A stretch of 64,000 nucleotides of DNA from positions 1 to 64,000 of the forward strand of contig DBYZ01000008.1 of assembly GCA_002311655.1 (NCBI GenBank), given 5' to 3'. This document shows positions 31,677 through 40,481 of the stretch, piece by piece. The position numbers and the translations under genes were made by a program. The notes beneath the pieces were generated by a model. It saw nothing but the letters and a program-made list of their open reading frames with translations, searched no databases and had not been told where the DNA came from. Origin of the DNA: Bacteroidales bacterium UBA1173. Lineage in GTDB: Bacteria; Bacteroidota; Bacteroidia; Bacteroidales; F082. Within the stretch, counting starts at the first letter, position 1. Each line of letters starts with the position of its first letter.

Positions 31677-33534
31677 ATTTCTTGAAGTAATTGGAAATCT
31701 TCAGGTTTATCTCGCGAATCCGCTCTTCATTGAGCTTCACCACGTCCCTATCGTATGTCATCAAGCCGTTTAGCTCGACCTCACAGTCTGTGGTCTGGGT
31801 ATAAACAGCCGCCGAAAAGCCTTGCGGAATGAGTTCCAGCAGTTTGTTGGCATATTCCACGTAAGTGTCGGTGACTTTTTCCTCAGAATCGTACTCCACA
31901 TAGCCCCATCCTTGGTTTTTCACCCAGGTGTGTCCCTCGATTTTTCGGCCGATTCCGCCATATTCGCCTAAAACATTGGCTCTTGCAGGCTCAAAGAAAT
32001 ACATCTCGGGGTCTGGATAGTTGTGGATGTCCAAGATATCGCCCACAGGATAATGGTTGCCACCCGATGCCGGATTCACCAAACGCGACGGGTCGTAACT
32101 CTTTGTCCACTTAACGATTTCAGGAGTTTTAAACTGTCCCCACGACTCGTTGAACGGCACCCAGACGCCTATCGAAGGCACCGAATACAGGTAATCGATG
32201 ATTTCTTTCCATTCTTTTTTGTATGTCGCCTCCGATTCTGGTGTGCGTTCACTCATAGAACCCTTGAAATACCTGTCGGTTACCCAGCCCGGTCCTTTTC
32301 CGCCAGAAGGCATATCCTGCCATACGATGATTCCGAGTTGGTCGCACCAGTAGTACCATCGCGCAGGCTCCACTTTCACGTGTTTGCGAATCATGTTGAA
32401 GCCAAAGTCCTTTGTCTTTTGGATGTCGTATTTCAAAGCCTCGTCGCATGGAGCGGTGTAGAGACCGTCGCACCACCAGCCTTGGTCGAGCGGACCGAAC
32501 ATGAAAATCGGTTCGTTGTTGAGCATCAGGCGCACGATGCCGTTTTCGTCTTTCTCGGTGCTGAATTTGCGCATCGCGAAGTAACCAACGACCCTGTCGA
32601 CCACTTTATCAGCTTGGTACAATACAATCTCAATATTGTATAAATACGGATTATCAGGTGACCACAGCTTCGCATCAACTGGCATTGGCACTTCGACCGC
32701 TTCACCATTATTAGATACTGCCGTCGCTCCCGCACACGGGTTGTGTCCATCTGCGTACGCTATATTCGGGTTTTCAGAGACTGTAACTTTAACTTTTTTT
32801 GACATATTGCTCACAATAGCAGGTATAACCATTACCTTGTGATTGTCAATATCTGGTATAATTTTCAAATCAGCAATATAATTCTCATAAACTGGTTCGA
32901 GCCACACTGTCTGCCAGATTCCAGTCACTGGAGTGTACCATATTCCATGCGGTTTCACATGTTGTTTACCGCAAGGTTGCTCACCTTGATCGGTAGGATC
33001 CCAAACGCGAACTTTCAACACATTGCCTTTCTTTTTTACAGCTTGAGTGATATCGAAAGTAAATGGAGTGTAGCCGCCAGTATGGGAACCGACTTTTATG
33101 CCGTTAACCCACACATCGCATTCCCAATCGACAGCGCCGAAATGTAAAAGAACACGTTTTCCCCTCCATGATTTTGGAATATTAAACTCGCGTTGATACC
33201 ATAGTTCATTGTCTTTTCCAACATATTTCTGCACGCCAGATAACGACGATTCCACACAGAAAGGCACCAGTATTTTTCCATCAAATTCCGCCACATCATG
33301 TTCACCTTTCGGACGGATGGCATAATCCCATAATCCGTTGAGATTCAGCCAGTTTAATATGTTTAAATCCTTTTCATATCGCAACATCTGCGGACGAGGA
33401 TACTCTTGCCAAACGTTTTCAGGAGTTATATCAGAAGCCCAGCGAGTCTTCAAACTGTCGCCCGCAGGAGCATATTGAGCCATTCCCAACTGGCTGACAA
33501 TCAGGCAAATAAGAATAAATAAAGCTTTTTTCAT
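31675..33534 (-). CDS. Exported glycoside hydrolase family 2 enzyme
   Basis: A 619-residue GH2-type beta-glycosidase. A signal peptide ends near MAQ (residue 20). The sugar-binding jelly-roll covers about 45-215, an Ig-like domain about 220-325 and the TIM barrel about 330-610. The acid/base Glu463 sits in PFNESWGQ and the likely nucleophile Glu524 in VLGEYGG. Family members split beta-galactosides, glucuronides or mannosides; the substrate cannot be named. It is last in a compact operon behind the DUF2490, DUF4956 and polyphosphate polymerase genes (3-bp gap to DUF2490), an unusual setting for a GH2, and there is no SusC/D pair nearby. Confidence 0.9.
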   Translation of the reverse strand: MKKALFILICLIVSQLGMAQYAPAGDSLKTRWASDITPENVWQEYPRPQMLRYEKDLNILNWLNLNGLWDYAIRPKGEHDVAEFDGKILVPFCVESSLSGVQKYVGKDNELWYQREFNIPKSWRGKRVLLHFGAVDWECDVWVNGIKVGSHTGGYTPFTFDITQAVKKKGNVLKVRVWDPTDQGEQPCGKQHVKPHGIWYTPVTGIWQTVWLEPVYENYIADLKIIPDIDNHKVMVIPAIVSNMSKKVKVTVSENPNIAYADGHNPCAGATAVSNNGEAVEVPMPVDAKLWSPDNPYLYNIEIVLYQADKVVDRVVGYFAMRKFSTEKDENGIVRLMLNNEPIFMFGPLDQGWWCDGLYTAPCDEALKYDIQKTKDFGFNMIRKHVKVEPARWYYWCDQLGIIVWQDMPSGGKGPGWVTDRYFKGSMSERTPESEATYKKEWKEIIDYLYSVPSIGVWVPFNESWGQFKTPEIVKWTKSYDPSRLVNPASGGNHYPVGDILDIHNYPDPEMYFFEPARANVLGEYGGIGRKIEGHTWVKNQGWGYVEYDSEEKVTDTYVEYANKLLELIPQGFSAAVYTQTTDCEVELNGLMTYDRDVVKLNEERIREINLKISNYFKK

Positions 33535-33537
33535 ATT

Positions 33538-34251
33538 TTAAAAATGTTTTAATTTCCAACCGATACCGAAATATATCGTCCTTATCTGGTCGGATTCAAT
33601 ATAAATATCTCTGTAATCTCTGATAAAAGCTGACAGATACTGCCTTCTCGTCAAGCGATATTCAACATCACCCTCAAACATCAAATTATCGAGTTGTAAT
33701 TGCCTGTCTTTATTGATTTCAGAATACAATTCGCCTGACAATGAGTATTTGAACCTGCTGAAACGACGCTGGTACGTCACTTGCAGCCTGTTTCGCCAAT
33801 AATAGTAAAATGCATTGTTGTAATAACCGGCCTCTTCATCATTCTGCATAATCAAAAACCTTGTCCGATAGCCAAATTCCCAATTTCGGTATTCATATTT
33901 GTACGAGGCATTGACAAAATAGCGGTATCTGTTACGATAAATATGCTTTCCCGTGTATTTTATGATATATTCACCTCCAATGCCGAATTTCAAACCATAT
34001 CTGGGCAATTTATAATCAAATCCCAAAGAGAATTTAGAACGGGAAAACTGCGAAAAATCATTGTCAAAACGGAGGTCTTCCTTAGCCGCAAGCGACCAGT
34101 TATCATCTAACTCTTCAACACCTTCCAGTCTTATAATGGCGCCAAAATCCGTAGTGTTCTGGGCGGTGGCAACATTTGGAATAAGAACACAGCACGTCGT
34201 CAAAAAACAATGCGCAATTAATAATTTCAATATTCCAAATCTATATCTCAT
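33538..34251 (-). CDS. DUF2490 outer membrane beta-barrel protein
   Basis: A 237-residue protein with a signal peptide ending VATAQ and a succession of amphipathic strands rich in Tyr/Arg (for example YRNRYRYFVNASYKYEYRNW). The C-terminal strand ends in an aromatic (GIGWKLKHF), as expected for a Bam-inserted barrel. DUF2490 proteins have no proven function. The start overlaps the DUF4956 gene by 4 bp (ATGA-type), so translation is coupled. Its constant company with VTC/DUF4956 here suggests an outer membrane component of that system. Confidence 0.82.
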   Translation of the reverse strand: MRYRFGILKLLIAHCFLTTCCVLIPNVATAQNTTDFGAIIRLEGVEELDDNWSLAAKEDLRFDNDFSQFSRSKFSLGFDYKLPRYGLKFGIGGEYIIKYTGKHIYRNRYRYFVNASYKYEYRNWEFGYRTRFLIMQNDEEAGYYNNAFYYYWRNRLQVTYQRRFSRFKYSLSGELYSEINKDRQLQLDNLMFEGDVEYRLTRRQYLSAFIRDYRDIYIESDQIRTIYFGIGWKLKHF

Positions 34252-34976
34252 TGAAAATCTTTGAGTTTGGTTATATTATTGATTGTGTTTTGCGTATTTG
34301 CAAACGGCTTGTACGTCACCTTCACAAACGCCACATCACGCAGATAATCAATATGTCCGACTTCAACTTCTATGATGTCGAGACCTGTTCTATCCTTCAA
34401 ATCGGCGATAAGTTCTGTCTCGCGACCATGTTTCACATTCTCAATCTTATCGTAAAGGATGATTTTCATCTCGGTACGCTTAGCGGTGATGACGTGGTAC
34501 TCAAACAGCCATATCGCTATGATAAACAATAAGTTAGTAACGCCAAGTTCAAGATAGCTGACTGTCAGTGCCAAGCCGTTGATGATTGAGATTCCAATGA
34601 TGATGAAAAGATACGTCATCTCCCTTATTTTCAACGTCTCCGTTCGATAACGAATCATCCCGAAAATGGCAAAAAGTCCCAACGCGAAGCTTATCGCCAT
34701 CTTCATGTTTTCCATCTGGATTATGAGCAGGAAAATCGTGATTGCAAAGAGCATGAAGGTGAAATAATAGTCGTTTCTGCGGCTTTTCGGGTAATAGAAG
34801 CAGCGTACGATTATCCAGCAAACCAGAAAATGGAATGCGAAACGCACCAAAAGTGTCCACAGACTGGTCATATCGTAAAGCGGCACACCCAAAAATCCCG
34901 TTTCAAAAGCCGCTTCGCCGAACTCGCGAGCTATATCAGGGTCAAATTCCTGCTGAATCAGTTGAAGTAATTGCAT
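34248..34976 (-). CDS. DUF4956 integral membrane protein
   Basis: A 242-residue protein with three to four hydrophobic helices between residues about 40 and 165 and a cytosolic C-terminal alpha/beta domain (about 170-242). DUF4956 genes are repeatedly found beside VTC-domain polyphosphate polymerases, but no activity is assigned. The 5' end overlaps the VTC gene by 35 bp and the 3' end overlaps the DUF2490 gene by 4 bp. An inner membrane partner (channel or anchor) for the polymerase is the simplest inference. Confidence 0.85.
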   Translation of the reverse strand: MQLLQLIQQEFDPDIAREFGEAAFETGFLGVPLYDMTSLWTLLVRFAFHFLVCWIIVRCFYYPKSRRNDYYFTFMLFAITIFLLIIQMENMKMAISFALGLFAIFGMIRYRTETLKIREMTYLFIIIGISIINGLALTVSYLELGVTNLLFIIAIWLFEYHVITAKRTEMKIILYDKIENVKHGRETELIADLKDRTGLDIIEVEVGHIDYLRDVAFVKVTYKPFANTQNTINNITKLKDFQ

Positions 34977-35748
34977 ATTCTCTTAATTTTTTTAATTTTT
35001 CCAATTTGATAATCTTTTTTTTGAAACGATTCTGTTTCAATGTCTTGTCAGTCAACGCTCTGCCGATGCAATATTTGCTGATACTGAACGGCTTGACTCT
35101 CAATTCAAAGAGCGTTTGCTGAAAAAACGACTCACATTGTCCGTCACGTTTCAGCTCCATGATCACGAGTGGAGCAATACCGTTGTCGTTACCGTTTTCA
35201 AAGTTATGAAACCGCACGTTGAAATCAATCGTTATCCGTTCGGTTTTGCCTTTGTTCACTACCGTTATGCGCTCGAAAGTCGTCGAAAGTTTCTTCATAA
35301 AACCGTCGAAATCGTAAGTCGGCAGTTCTTTTTCCACGAACTCACGCACGGATGCCTCAGCATTCAAATCGGTAAAGACCTTCTCCCCCACTTCGATGCG
35401 TTTTTTCTTCGTGCGCCCATGGTTGTTTTTGTGCTTCACCTCGCAGAAATAAATGCCCGTGTCGACATAATTTCTGACGCGCAGCTTGTCACGTTTCAGT
35501 TTCTTATCCTGATGGATGATATACATGTGATTATCAACGGTGTCGTAATATACGCTGTCATATTTTGCAACGCGTTTTCCATCGATTTCCTGCACGTAAT
35601 ACTCATCTTTGATAAGCGAAAACAGTTTTGCGACAGTCAAATCATCAGCGACATATTTGGTGTCGATGCGGTTCATCAGCTTCACGGCACTCATCTCGTC
35701 AAGGCTGATTGGGCTCATCTCGTTCAATATGTCGTTGATGCTCAACAT
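34942..35748 (-). CDS. VTC-domain polyphosphate polymerase
   Basis: A 268-residue protein of the VTC4/triphosphate-tunnel metalloenzyme fold. Tunnel-lining charged motifs are intact: MNRIDTKY (25-32), KLKRDKLRVRNY (83-94), FCEVKHK (101-107) and KKKRIEV (114-120), with a late VIMELKRDG carrying another Glu/Lys pair. The yeast VTC4 tunnel makes polyphosphate from ATP; bacterial members are inferred to do likewise. It has no SPX domain and no membrane segment, so it is cytosolic, probably docked on DUF4956. The start shares one base with the stop of the preceding gene. Confidence 0.85.
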   Translation of the reverse strand: MLSINDILNEMSPISLDEMSAVKLMNRIDTKYVADDLTVAKLFSLIKDEYYVQEIDGKRVAKYDSVYYDTVDNHMYIIHQDKKLKRDKLRVRNYVDTGIYFCEVKHKNNHGRTKKKRIEVGEKVFTDLNAEASVREFVEKELPTYDFDGFMKKLSTTFERITVVNKGKTERITIDFNVRFHNFENGNDNGIAPLVIMELKRDGQCESFFQQTLFELRVKPFSISKYCIGRALTDKTLKQNRFKKKIIKLEKLKKLREYAITSTDSAGI

Positions 35749-36176
35749 TATTTGAAAATAAATTCGAATCTCTTTTCCGACTCAAGTTTTCCATTCGGAT
35801 AATAGTTGAGCTGGCGTTTCTTCGAGCCGTCTTCGTTATATTCGAACTTCCTGATTCTCACCACCTTATCACGGTCGTTGTATTCTATTTCGCGAAGCAC
35901 TTTTGAAGCCGGGTCGAGAGGGTCGACATATTCGCTCACCACGCGCGATTTCTGTCCGTATGACGCATATTCTATCTCTTCTATTTTTCTTCCCAACGAA
36001 TCGTAAGTCGTGACATGGTCCAAAAACGCCTGTTTAGAGCCCACTTGAGTATTCCACTCCTTGACAGTCAATCCTTTACGTTTCTGACGTTTAATCAAAG
36101 TTTCAGGCGTGACCTGCTGTGATAATGCCGGTATTACCAACGCCAGCAAGAACGAAAATATAAAAAATCTCTTCAT
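35748..36176 (-). CDS. Secreted YwqK/MORN-like repeat protein
   Basis: A 142-residue exported protein. The signal peptide ends ALSQ. The body consists of short beta repeats of the form YDSLGRKIEEIEY / YNDRDKVVRIRKFEY / YNEDGSKKRQLNYYPNGKLESEKRF, resembling the YwqK antitoxin-like/MORN family. In Bacteroidetes such proteins are often secreted and unrelated to toxin-antitoxin activity. It directly precedes the VTC polymerase gene (one-base overlap), so it is part of that operon. Function unknown. Confidence 0.7.
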   Translation of the reverse strand: MKRFFIFSFLLALVIPALSQQVTPETLIKRQKRKGLTVKEWNTQVGSKQAFLDHVTTYDSLGRKIEEIEYASYGQKSRVVSEYVDPLDPASKVLREIEYNDRDKVVRIRKFEYNEDGSKKRQLNYYPNGKLESEKRFEFIFK

Positions 36177-36200
36177 TATTTCTTTGTAATTTCTTGATTA

Positions 36201-36914
36201 TCAGACTTGAATTCTAACAATAAACGTTGTGTCAGGCTCCATTTCAATAATTTCACCTGGTTCTTCAATTGACAAGGTATCGATTAACGGAGTTGGTATC
36301 TCTTGTGCGTTTTCGGTAAATGTAAATATTTCATAATCACCAGGTTGCAGTTTTTGGAAAGCAAACACTCCATCCAAGCCGACGCGCACGTCATCAAAAT
36401 GATATGCATCGCCTAAATTTCTGATGTAGACACGGTGTTCATAGGCCCAGCCTTGTCCGCGATAGGTGTCGTTATGATAATACAATGCGTAGACTTTACC
36501 TTTCACTATCGAAGTGCCGTAAGCCTTTCCCTGATGGATATAGATTGTCGGGACATTGGCTGTCTCTCCCGTACCTATTGACACTGAAGCCGTTACAGGA
36601 ACTTTTTCACCTGAAGGCAGCGTCGAATACGAGAAAACAGTATAACTGCCTTTGGTCAGATATTTGAATTTGTAAAACCCTTTATCATCGGTTTCAACGT
36701 CATCGCCATAGAAATCTGAATTGCCATAAACGATAAAAACATCAGTTTTTGCTGCATCCATGGTATCTGCTGGCAACGTATAGTCATCATCAGGGTGGTT
36801 GATGAGTTTCACATATCCTTGAATGGTTCCCGTTCCTCCTTCTCCCTCGTTTTTGTTGCATGAGACCATCACCAACAAGCCCATGCACAATAATCCGATA
36901 AGTCTGATTCTCAT
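36201..36914 (-). CDS. Lipoprotein with carboxypeptidase-regulatory-like beta domains
   Basis: A 237-residue lipoprotein. The lipobox VMVSC lipidates Cys19. It has two prealbumin-like/CarboxypepD_reg or SdrD-B-like domains: GTIQGYVKLI to GFYKFKYLTKGSYTVFSY, and later IVKGKVYALYY to VFAFQKLQPGDYEIFTF. It probably sits on the periplasmic or outer face of the outer membrane. It lies between MarR (26 bp) and the YwqK-like gene (24 bp), with no promoter word in either gap, so it is likely cotranscribed with both. Confidence 0.7.
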   Translation of the reverse strand: MRIRLIGLLCMGLLVMVSCNKNEGEGGTGTIQGYVKLINHPDDDYTLPADTMDAAKTDVFIVYGNSDFYGDDVETDDKGFYKFKYLTKGSYTVFSYSTLPSGEKVPVTASVSIGTGETANVPTIYIHQGKAYGTSIVKGKVYALYYHNDTYRGQGWAYEHRVYIRNLGDAYHFDDVRVGLDGVFAFQKLQPGDYEIFTFTENAQEIPTPLIDTLSIEEPGEIIEMEPDTTFIVRIQV

Positions 36915-36940
36915 ATAATTATTAAATAATGATTGGTAAT

Positions 36941-37372
36941 TTATTCGCTTTCAAGATTGTTTTTCAACTTTCTCATGACTTCAACAAATGTGTCAAGATC
37001 CTGTTTTTCAATGCCTTTAATAGCTCCGTTCATAAATTCTATCGCCACTTGCGTGGTGATTTTCTGTAACGCATATGCCTCTTCCGTCAACTCAATTTGG
37101 TTGATGCGGCGGTCTTTTTTATCCATGCTGCGTTTCACCAGATTCTTTTTCTCCAAAGAATCGATGATTTTCGTAACTGAATTTTTGTCTTTTTGGATGA
37201 CATCGGCGATATTTTGTTGCGACATCGGCTGTTTATCCCAGAGGATGTCAAGCACCAGATACTGCTCGGGCGTGATGTTGATTCCGTTTTCCTGCAGCTT
37301 GTCAAAAAAGCACTTTTTAATCCTCGAATTCAGGATATTCACATTGACGGCTATTTCCTTGATGATCATCAT
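36941..37372 (-). CDS. MarR-family transcriptional regulator
   Basis: A 143-residue winged-helix repressor. The MarR core is plain: ITPEQYLVLDILWDKQPMSQ (helices 2-3), QQNIADVIQKDKNSVTKIIDSLEKKNLVKR (recognition helix) and the wing with DKKDRRINQIELTEEAYAL. It likely binds a palindrome near its own promoter. Position at the head of the lipoprotein-VTC-DUF4956-DUF2490-GH2 run makes it the candidate regulator of that operon. Confidence 0.92.
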   Translation of the reverse strand: MMIIKEIAVNVNILNSRIKKCFFDKLQENGINITPEQYLVLDILWDKQPMSQQNIADVIQKDKNSVTKIIDSLEKKNLVKRSMDKKDRRINQIELTEEAYALQKITTQVAIEFMNGAIKGIEKQDLDTFVEVMRKLKNNLESE

Positions 37373-37397
37373 AAGGCATAAATGTTAATTATCACCG

Positions 37398-37405
37398 CAA
37401 AAATA
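37398..37405 (-). promoter_or_regulatory. -7 promoter element for the marR-VTC-GH2 operon
   Basis: The reverse strand reads TATTTTTG, 25 bp upstream of the marR ATG. No further TAnnTTTG was seen in the gene gaps down to the GH2 stop. Confidence 0.6.
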
Positions 37406-37442
37406 GTGATTTTTTTGATAAAACGCAAAAAAACTTTTGATT

Positions 37443-38267
37443 TTATCTCTTTTTTATCGGGCTTTCCGGCTCTTTAGCCATCAATTTATACTCGCACCAC
37501 TCAGAGAATCTCGGCAACGCATAGGTGAAGAATTTCGTGATTTTGCCCACTGGAGTAAGCAGCATCTCGTTTTTGCGGAATCTCAATCCGTATGCCATTC
37601 TTTGCGCCACACGTTCCGCTGTCATCATCTTGTCTTCATTGCGAGGTGTGACTCCCTGAGGTGAGCCGTCAGCGAGAAGCGCTTTGGTTCGGATGTTTGA
37701 AGCGGTGAATCCCGGGGCGAACACCATCACATGCAGTCCGTCGTAGCGATGCTCGACTCTCAACGTGTTCATGAATCCTCTTATAGCGAACTTGGATGCC
37801 GAATAGCCAGTTCTGCCTGGCAATCCAAGATATCCGGCGGTAGAGATGACACCTACTACGCTGCCTTTTGACTCAAGGAGGTAAGGCAATGCGAATTTTG
37901 TGCAATAAATTGTACCCCAAAAGTTGGTGTCCATGAGCCTTTTGATGACATCAAGATCAAGGTCGATGAACATTGCACGCATTGAGATACCGGCGTTATT
38001 GATAAGAATATCAATACGTCCGAATGTCTTTACGGTTTCTTCAATAAGGTTTTTGCAGTCCTCTTCTTTTGCCACGTCGGTCTTGACGCACAACACTTTA
38101 GCCGGTTCAGGCATCTCGTTTTTAATTTGCTCGAGTTTGTCGACTGAACGTGCAGCCATCACCACTTTAGCACCATGCGAGGCAAACAAACGTGCCGTAG
38201 CCAGCCCGATACCCGAGCTGGCTCCAGTCACAATTATTACTTTATCCTTGAAAAACTTGATATTCAT
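37443..38267 (-). CDS. Short-chain dehydrogenase/reductase next to serine palmitoyltransferase
   Basis: A 274-residue classical SDR with cofactor motif TGASSGIG (residues 15-22), NNAG near 91 and the catalytic YSASK near 160. It begins directly after the SPT stop codon, so the two form an operon. In sphingolipid synthesis the next step after SPT is NADPH-dependent reduction of 3-ketosphinganine, an SDR reaction, making this a good candidate for that reductase by context only. The C-terminus (about 240-274) is a basic hydrophobic segment that may touch the membrane. Confidence 0.85.
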   Translation of the reverse strand: MNIKFFKDKVIIVTGASSGIGLATARLFASHGAKVVMAARSVDKLEQIKNEMPEPAKVLCVKTDVAKEEDCKNLIEETVKTFGRIDILINNAGISMRAMFIDLDLDVIKRLMDTNFWGTIYCTKFALPYLLESKGSVVGVISTAGYLGLPGRTGYSASKFAIRGFMNTLRVEHRYDGLHVMVFAPGFTASNIRTKALLADGSPQGVTPRNEDKMMTAERVAQRMAYGLRFRKNEMLLTPVGKITKFFTYALPRFSEWCEYKLMAKEPESPIKKR

Positions 38268-39527
38268 TTAAAGAATAGCCATTTGTGGCATTTCAGGATT
38301 GTCGTATTCGCCTGCGGCAAGTTTTTCTTTTATTTCCTTGAATGCGTTCAATGTGTATTCCACGTCTTCCAGCGAGTGTGCCGCAGTAGGGATGATTCTG
38401 AAGATGATCATGCCTCTCGGGATGACAGGATATGTCACGATTGAGCAGAAAATCTTGTAGTTTGTGCGAAGGTCACGTGCGATCCAAGCAGCTTGAACCT
38501 CGTTGCCAGGAAGGAAGATAGGTGTCACGCAAGCCTCTGCCGGTCCGATTTCGAATCCGAGGTCACGGAAGCCTTTCTGCAAGGTACGTGTCACTGTCCA
38601 GAGTTTCTTACGAAGCTCGTCGCCTTCAGCGCTGCGGATGATCTCGAGACGTTTCAAGCAGCCTTCAACGATAGGCATCGGCAATGACTTGGCGTACATC
38701 TGCGAACGCATGTTGTAACGCAAGTAGTCGATGATAACCTTAGGACCTGCCACGAAGCCACCGATGATTGCCATTGACTTGGCGTATGCGCCGATGTAGA
38801 GGTCGATGTCGTCCATCACGCCGAAATGCTCTGATGTTCCGCGGCCTGTAGGACCCATGCAACCGAATCCGTGAGCGTCGTCGATGAGGATACGGAACTG
38901 ATATTTCTTCTTCAGTGCCACGATTTGGTCGAGGATACCGAGAGCGCCGGTCATGCCGAACACGCCTTCAGTGATGAGAAGGATACCGCCACCGGTCTTC
39001 TTCACAACTTCAGTGGCACGCTGCAACATCTTCTCGCAGCTGACGATATCGTTGTGTTTGAAGTGGAACGACTGTCCCATGTGGAGACGTTTACCGTCGA
39101 TCAAGCAGGCATGAGCCTCAGCGTCGAAAACGATGACGTCGTTACGAGTGCAAAGTGCGTCGATGGTTGAAACGATACCCTGATAGCCGAAATTGAACTC
39201 GTAAGCGTCCTCTTTATGCTCGAAGTCAGCGAGTTCGCGTTCCAAACGCTCGTGCAAGCGGGTGTTACCGCTCATCATACGAGCACCCATCGGGTAAGCC
39301 AAGCCCCAACGTGCAGCAGCCTCAGCATCTACTTTACGAATCTCAGGATGGTTGGCCAAACCGAGGTAGTTGTTAAGACTCCAGCACAACACGTCAACGC
39401 CGTTGAAACGCATGTGAGGTCCGAGTTCGCCTTCCAAACGAGGGAATGCAAAATATCCATGAATGCGGTCCATGTACTGTCCTATTGGACCACCAGAATC
39501 GTGAGCTATTCTTTCGAAAATTTCCAT
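38268..39527 (-). CDS. spt: Serine palmitoyltransferase
   Basis: A 419-residue PLP enzyme of the alpha-oxoamine synthase family. His139 (DAEAHACL), Asp217 (LIDDAHGFG) and the Schiff-base Lys250 (GAYAKSMAIIGG) are in place. The length and the N-terminal GYFAFPRLEGELGPHMRF stretch resemble the Bacteroides/Porphyromonas SPT rather than KBL (glycine C-acetyltransferase). It condenses serine with palmitoyl-CoA to 3-ketosphinganine. The start is set at MEIFER (39527); a 9-residue longer frame is less likely. First gene of the unit with the SDR. Confidence 0.88.
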   Translation of the reverse strand: MEIFERIAHDSGGPIGQYMDRIHGYFAFPRLEGELGPHMRFNGVDVLCWSLNNYLGLANHPEIRKVDAEAAARWGLAYPMGARMMSGNTRLHERLERELADFEHKEDAYEFNFGYQGIVSTIDALCTRNDVIVFDAEAHACLIDGKRLHMGQSFHFKHNDIVSCEKMLQRATEVVKKTGGGILLITEGVFGMTGALGILDQIVALKKKYQFRILIDDAHGFGCMGPTGRGTSEHFGVMDDIDLYIGAYAKSMAIIGGFVAGPKVIIDYLRYNMRSQMYAKSLPMPIVEGCLKRLEIIRSAEGDELRKKLWTVTRTLQKGFRDLGFEIGPAEACVTPIFLPGNEVQAAWIARDLRTNYKIFCSIVTYPVIPRGMIIFRIIPTAAHSLEDVEYTLNAFKEIKEKLAAGEYDNPEMPQMAIL

Positions 39528-39551
39528 TTTTATTAAATTAGTTTTAACTCG

Positions 39552-39559
39552 CAAATATA
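39552..39559 (-). promoter_or_regulatory. -7 promoter element for spt-SDR
   Basis: The reverse strand reads TATATTTG, 24 bp upstream of the spt ATG. Confidence 0.65.
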
Positions 39560-39648
39560 GTAAAAATATTTACAGTAAACGCATATTTGTATTTTTTTAT
39601 TTTTATTTAAATTTTTAAAAAAATTGGTTAGAAAACACATTTTTTTTG

Positions 39649-39656
39649 TATTTTTG
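39649..39656 (+). promoter_or_regulatory. -7 promoter element for the SDR-VOC pair
   Basis: TATTTTTG, 18 bp upstream of the ATG at 39675; divergent from the spt promoter about 90 bp away. Confidence 0.6.
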
Positions 39657-39674
39657 TTGGTTATTTTTTACAAA

Positions 39675-40466
39675 ATGATAGACCTTAAGAATAAAAACGC
39701 CCTCGTTACCGGTGCCAGTTCAGGCATCGGAGCAGCAATAGCACATCGCCTGGCGAAGGAGAAATGCAATCTTTTCCTTACCGGACTTGGTGATGCGCAG
39801 CTTCAGGAGACTAAAGAAATATGCGAGAAAGAGGGTGTCAAGGTTTTTTATAAAGAATGTAATTTCGCCGAATTTGCCTCCATCGACGAGCTGGTTAAAG
39901 AGATAAAATCCATCGGTTTTCATATCGATTTGTATGTTTTGAACGCCGGCATCTCGCAACGCGACCGCGGTTTGGACACTGATTTCGCCATCGACCAGAA
40001 AATCATGCAGGTCAACTACTGGAGCAGCGTTTATCTCGTGAAGCAGTTCAAAGACGAGATTTTGTCTTCAGAACATGTCAATATGTCTGTAACCACTTCA
40101 TTAGCAGGACTTTTCGGCTTCCCATTGAGGACGTCGTATTGCGCTTCAAAACATGCTTTGTTCGGCTTTTTTGAGTCGTTGGACCTCGAATATCCTAACA
40201 TCCACGTCACGTTTTTGATTCCGGGACGCATCAACACACCTATCAGCAAGAGCGCTTTGATGGGCAACGGTGAGAAATATGCGAAAATGGATGCGGGACA
40301 AGCAAAAGGACTTGATGTCGACAAGGCTGCCAAACGCGCAGTGAAAGCTATAAAAAAGGAAAAGCATCGCAAGCTTATCGGCAAAGGCGAACTGCTCATG
40401 GCATATATTAATAGGTATATCCCATGGCTTTATTATAAAATTGCAAACAAAATATCTCCAACATAG
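39675..40466 (+). CDS. Short-chain dehydrogenase/reductase, divergent from spt
   Basis: A 263-residue SDR with TGASSGIG near residue 13, LNAGIS near 90 and catalytic YCASK near 155. The end (YINRYIPWLYYKIANKI) is hydrophobic and basic, resembling membrane-peripheral lipid reductases. The start at MIDLKNKN (39675) fits the promoter; a longer TTG frame at 39624 precedes the promoter word. It is paralogous in type to the SDR after spt. Divergent placement suggests a role in the same lipid pathway, unproven. Confidence 0.83.
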   Translation: MIDLKNKNALVTGASSGIGAAIAHRLAKEKCNLFLTGLGDAQLQETKEICEKEGVKVFYKECNFAEFASIDELVKEIKSIGFHIDLYVLNAGISQRDRGLDTDFAIDQKIMQVNYWSSVYLVKQFKDEILSSEHVNMSVTTSLAGLFGFPLRTSYCASKHALFGFFESLDLEYPNIHVTFLIPGRINTPISKSALMGNGEKYAKMDAGQAKGLDVDKAAKRAVKAIKKEKHRKLIGKGELLMAYINRYIPWLYYKIANKISPT

Positions 40467-40481
40467 AGAAAATTTAACATC

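Noticed and set aside
31675..33534. Polysaccharide utilisation locus around the GH2 gene
   Set aside because: No SusC/SusD pair, sulfatase or hybrid two-component regulator occurs nearby; its partners are VTC, DUF4956 and DUF2490 genes.
35748..36176. YwqK-like protein as the antitoxin of a toxin-antitoxin pair
   Set aside because: It has a signal peptide and no adjacent toxin gene; the repeat type alone does not support a toxin-antitoxin role.
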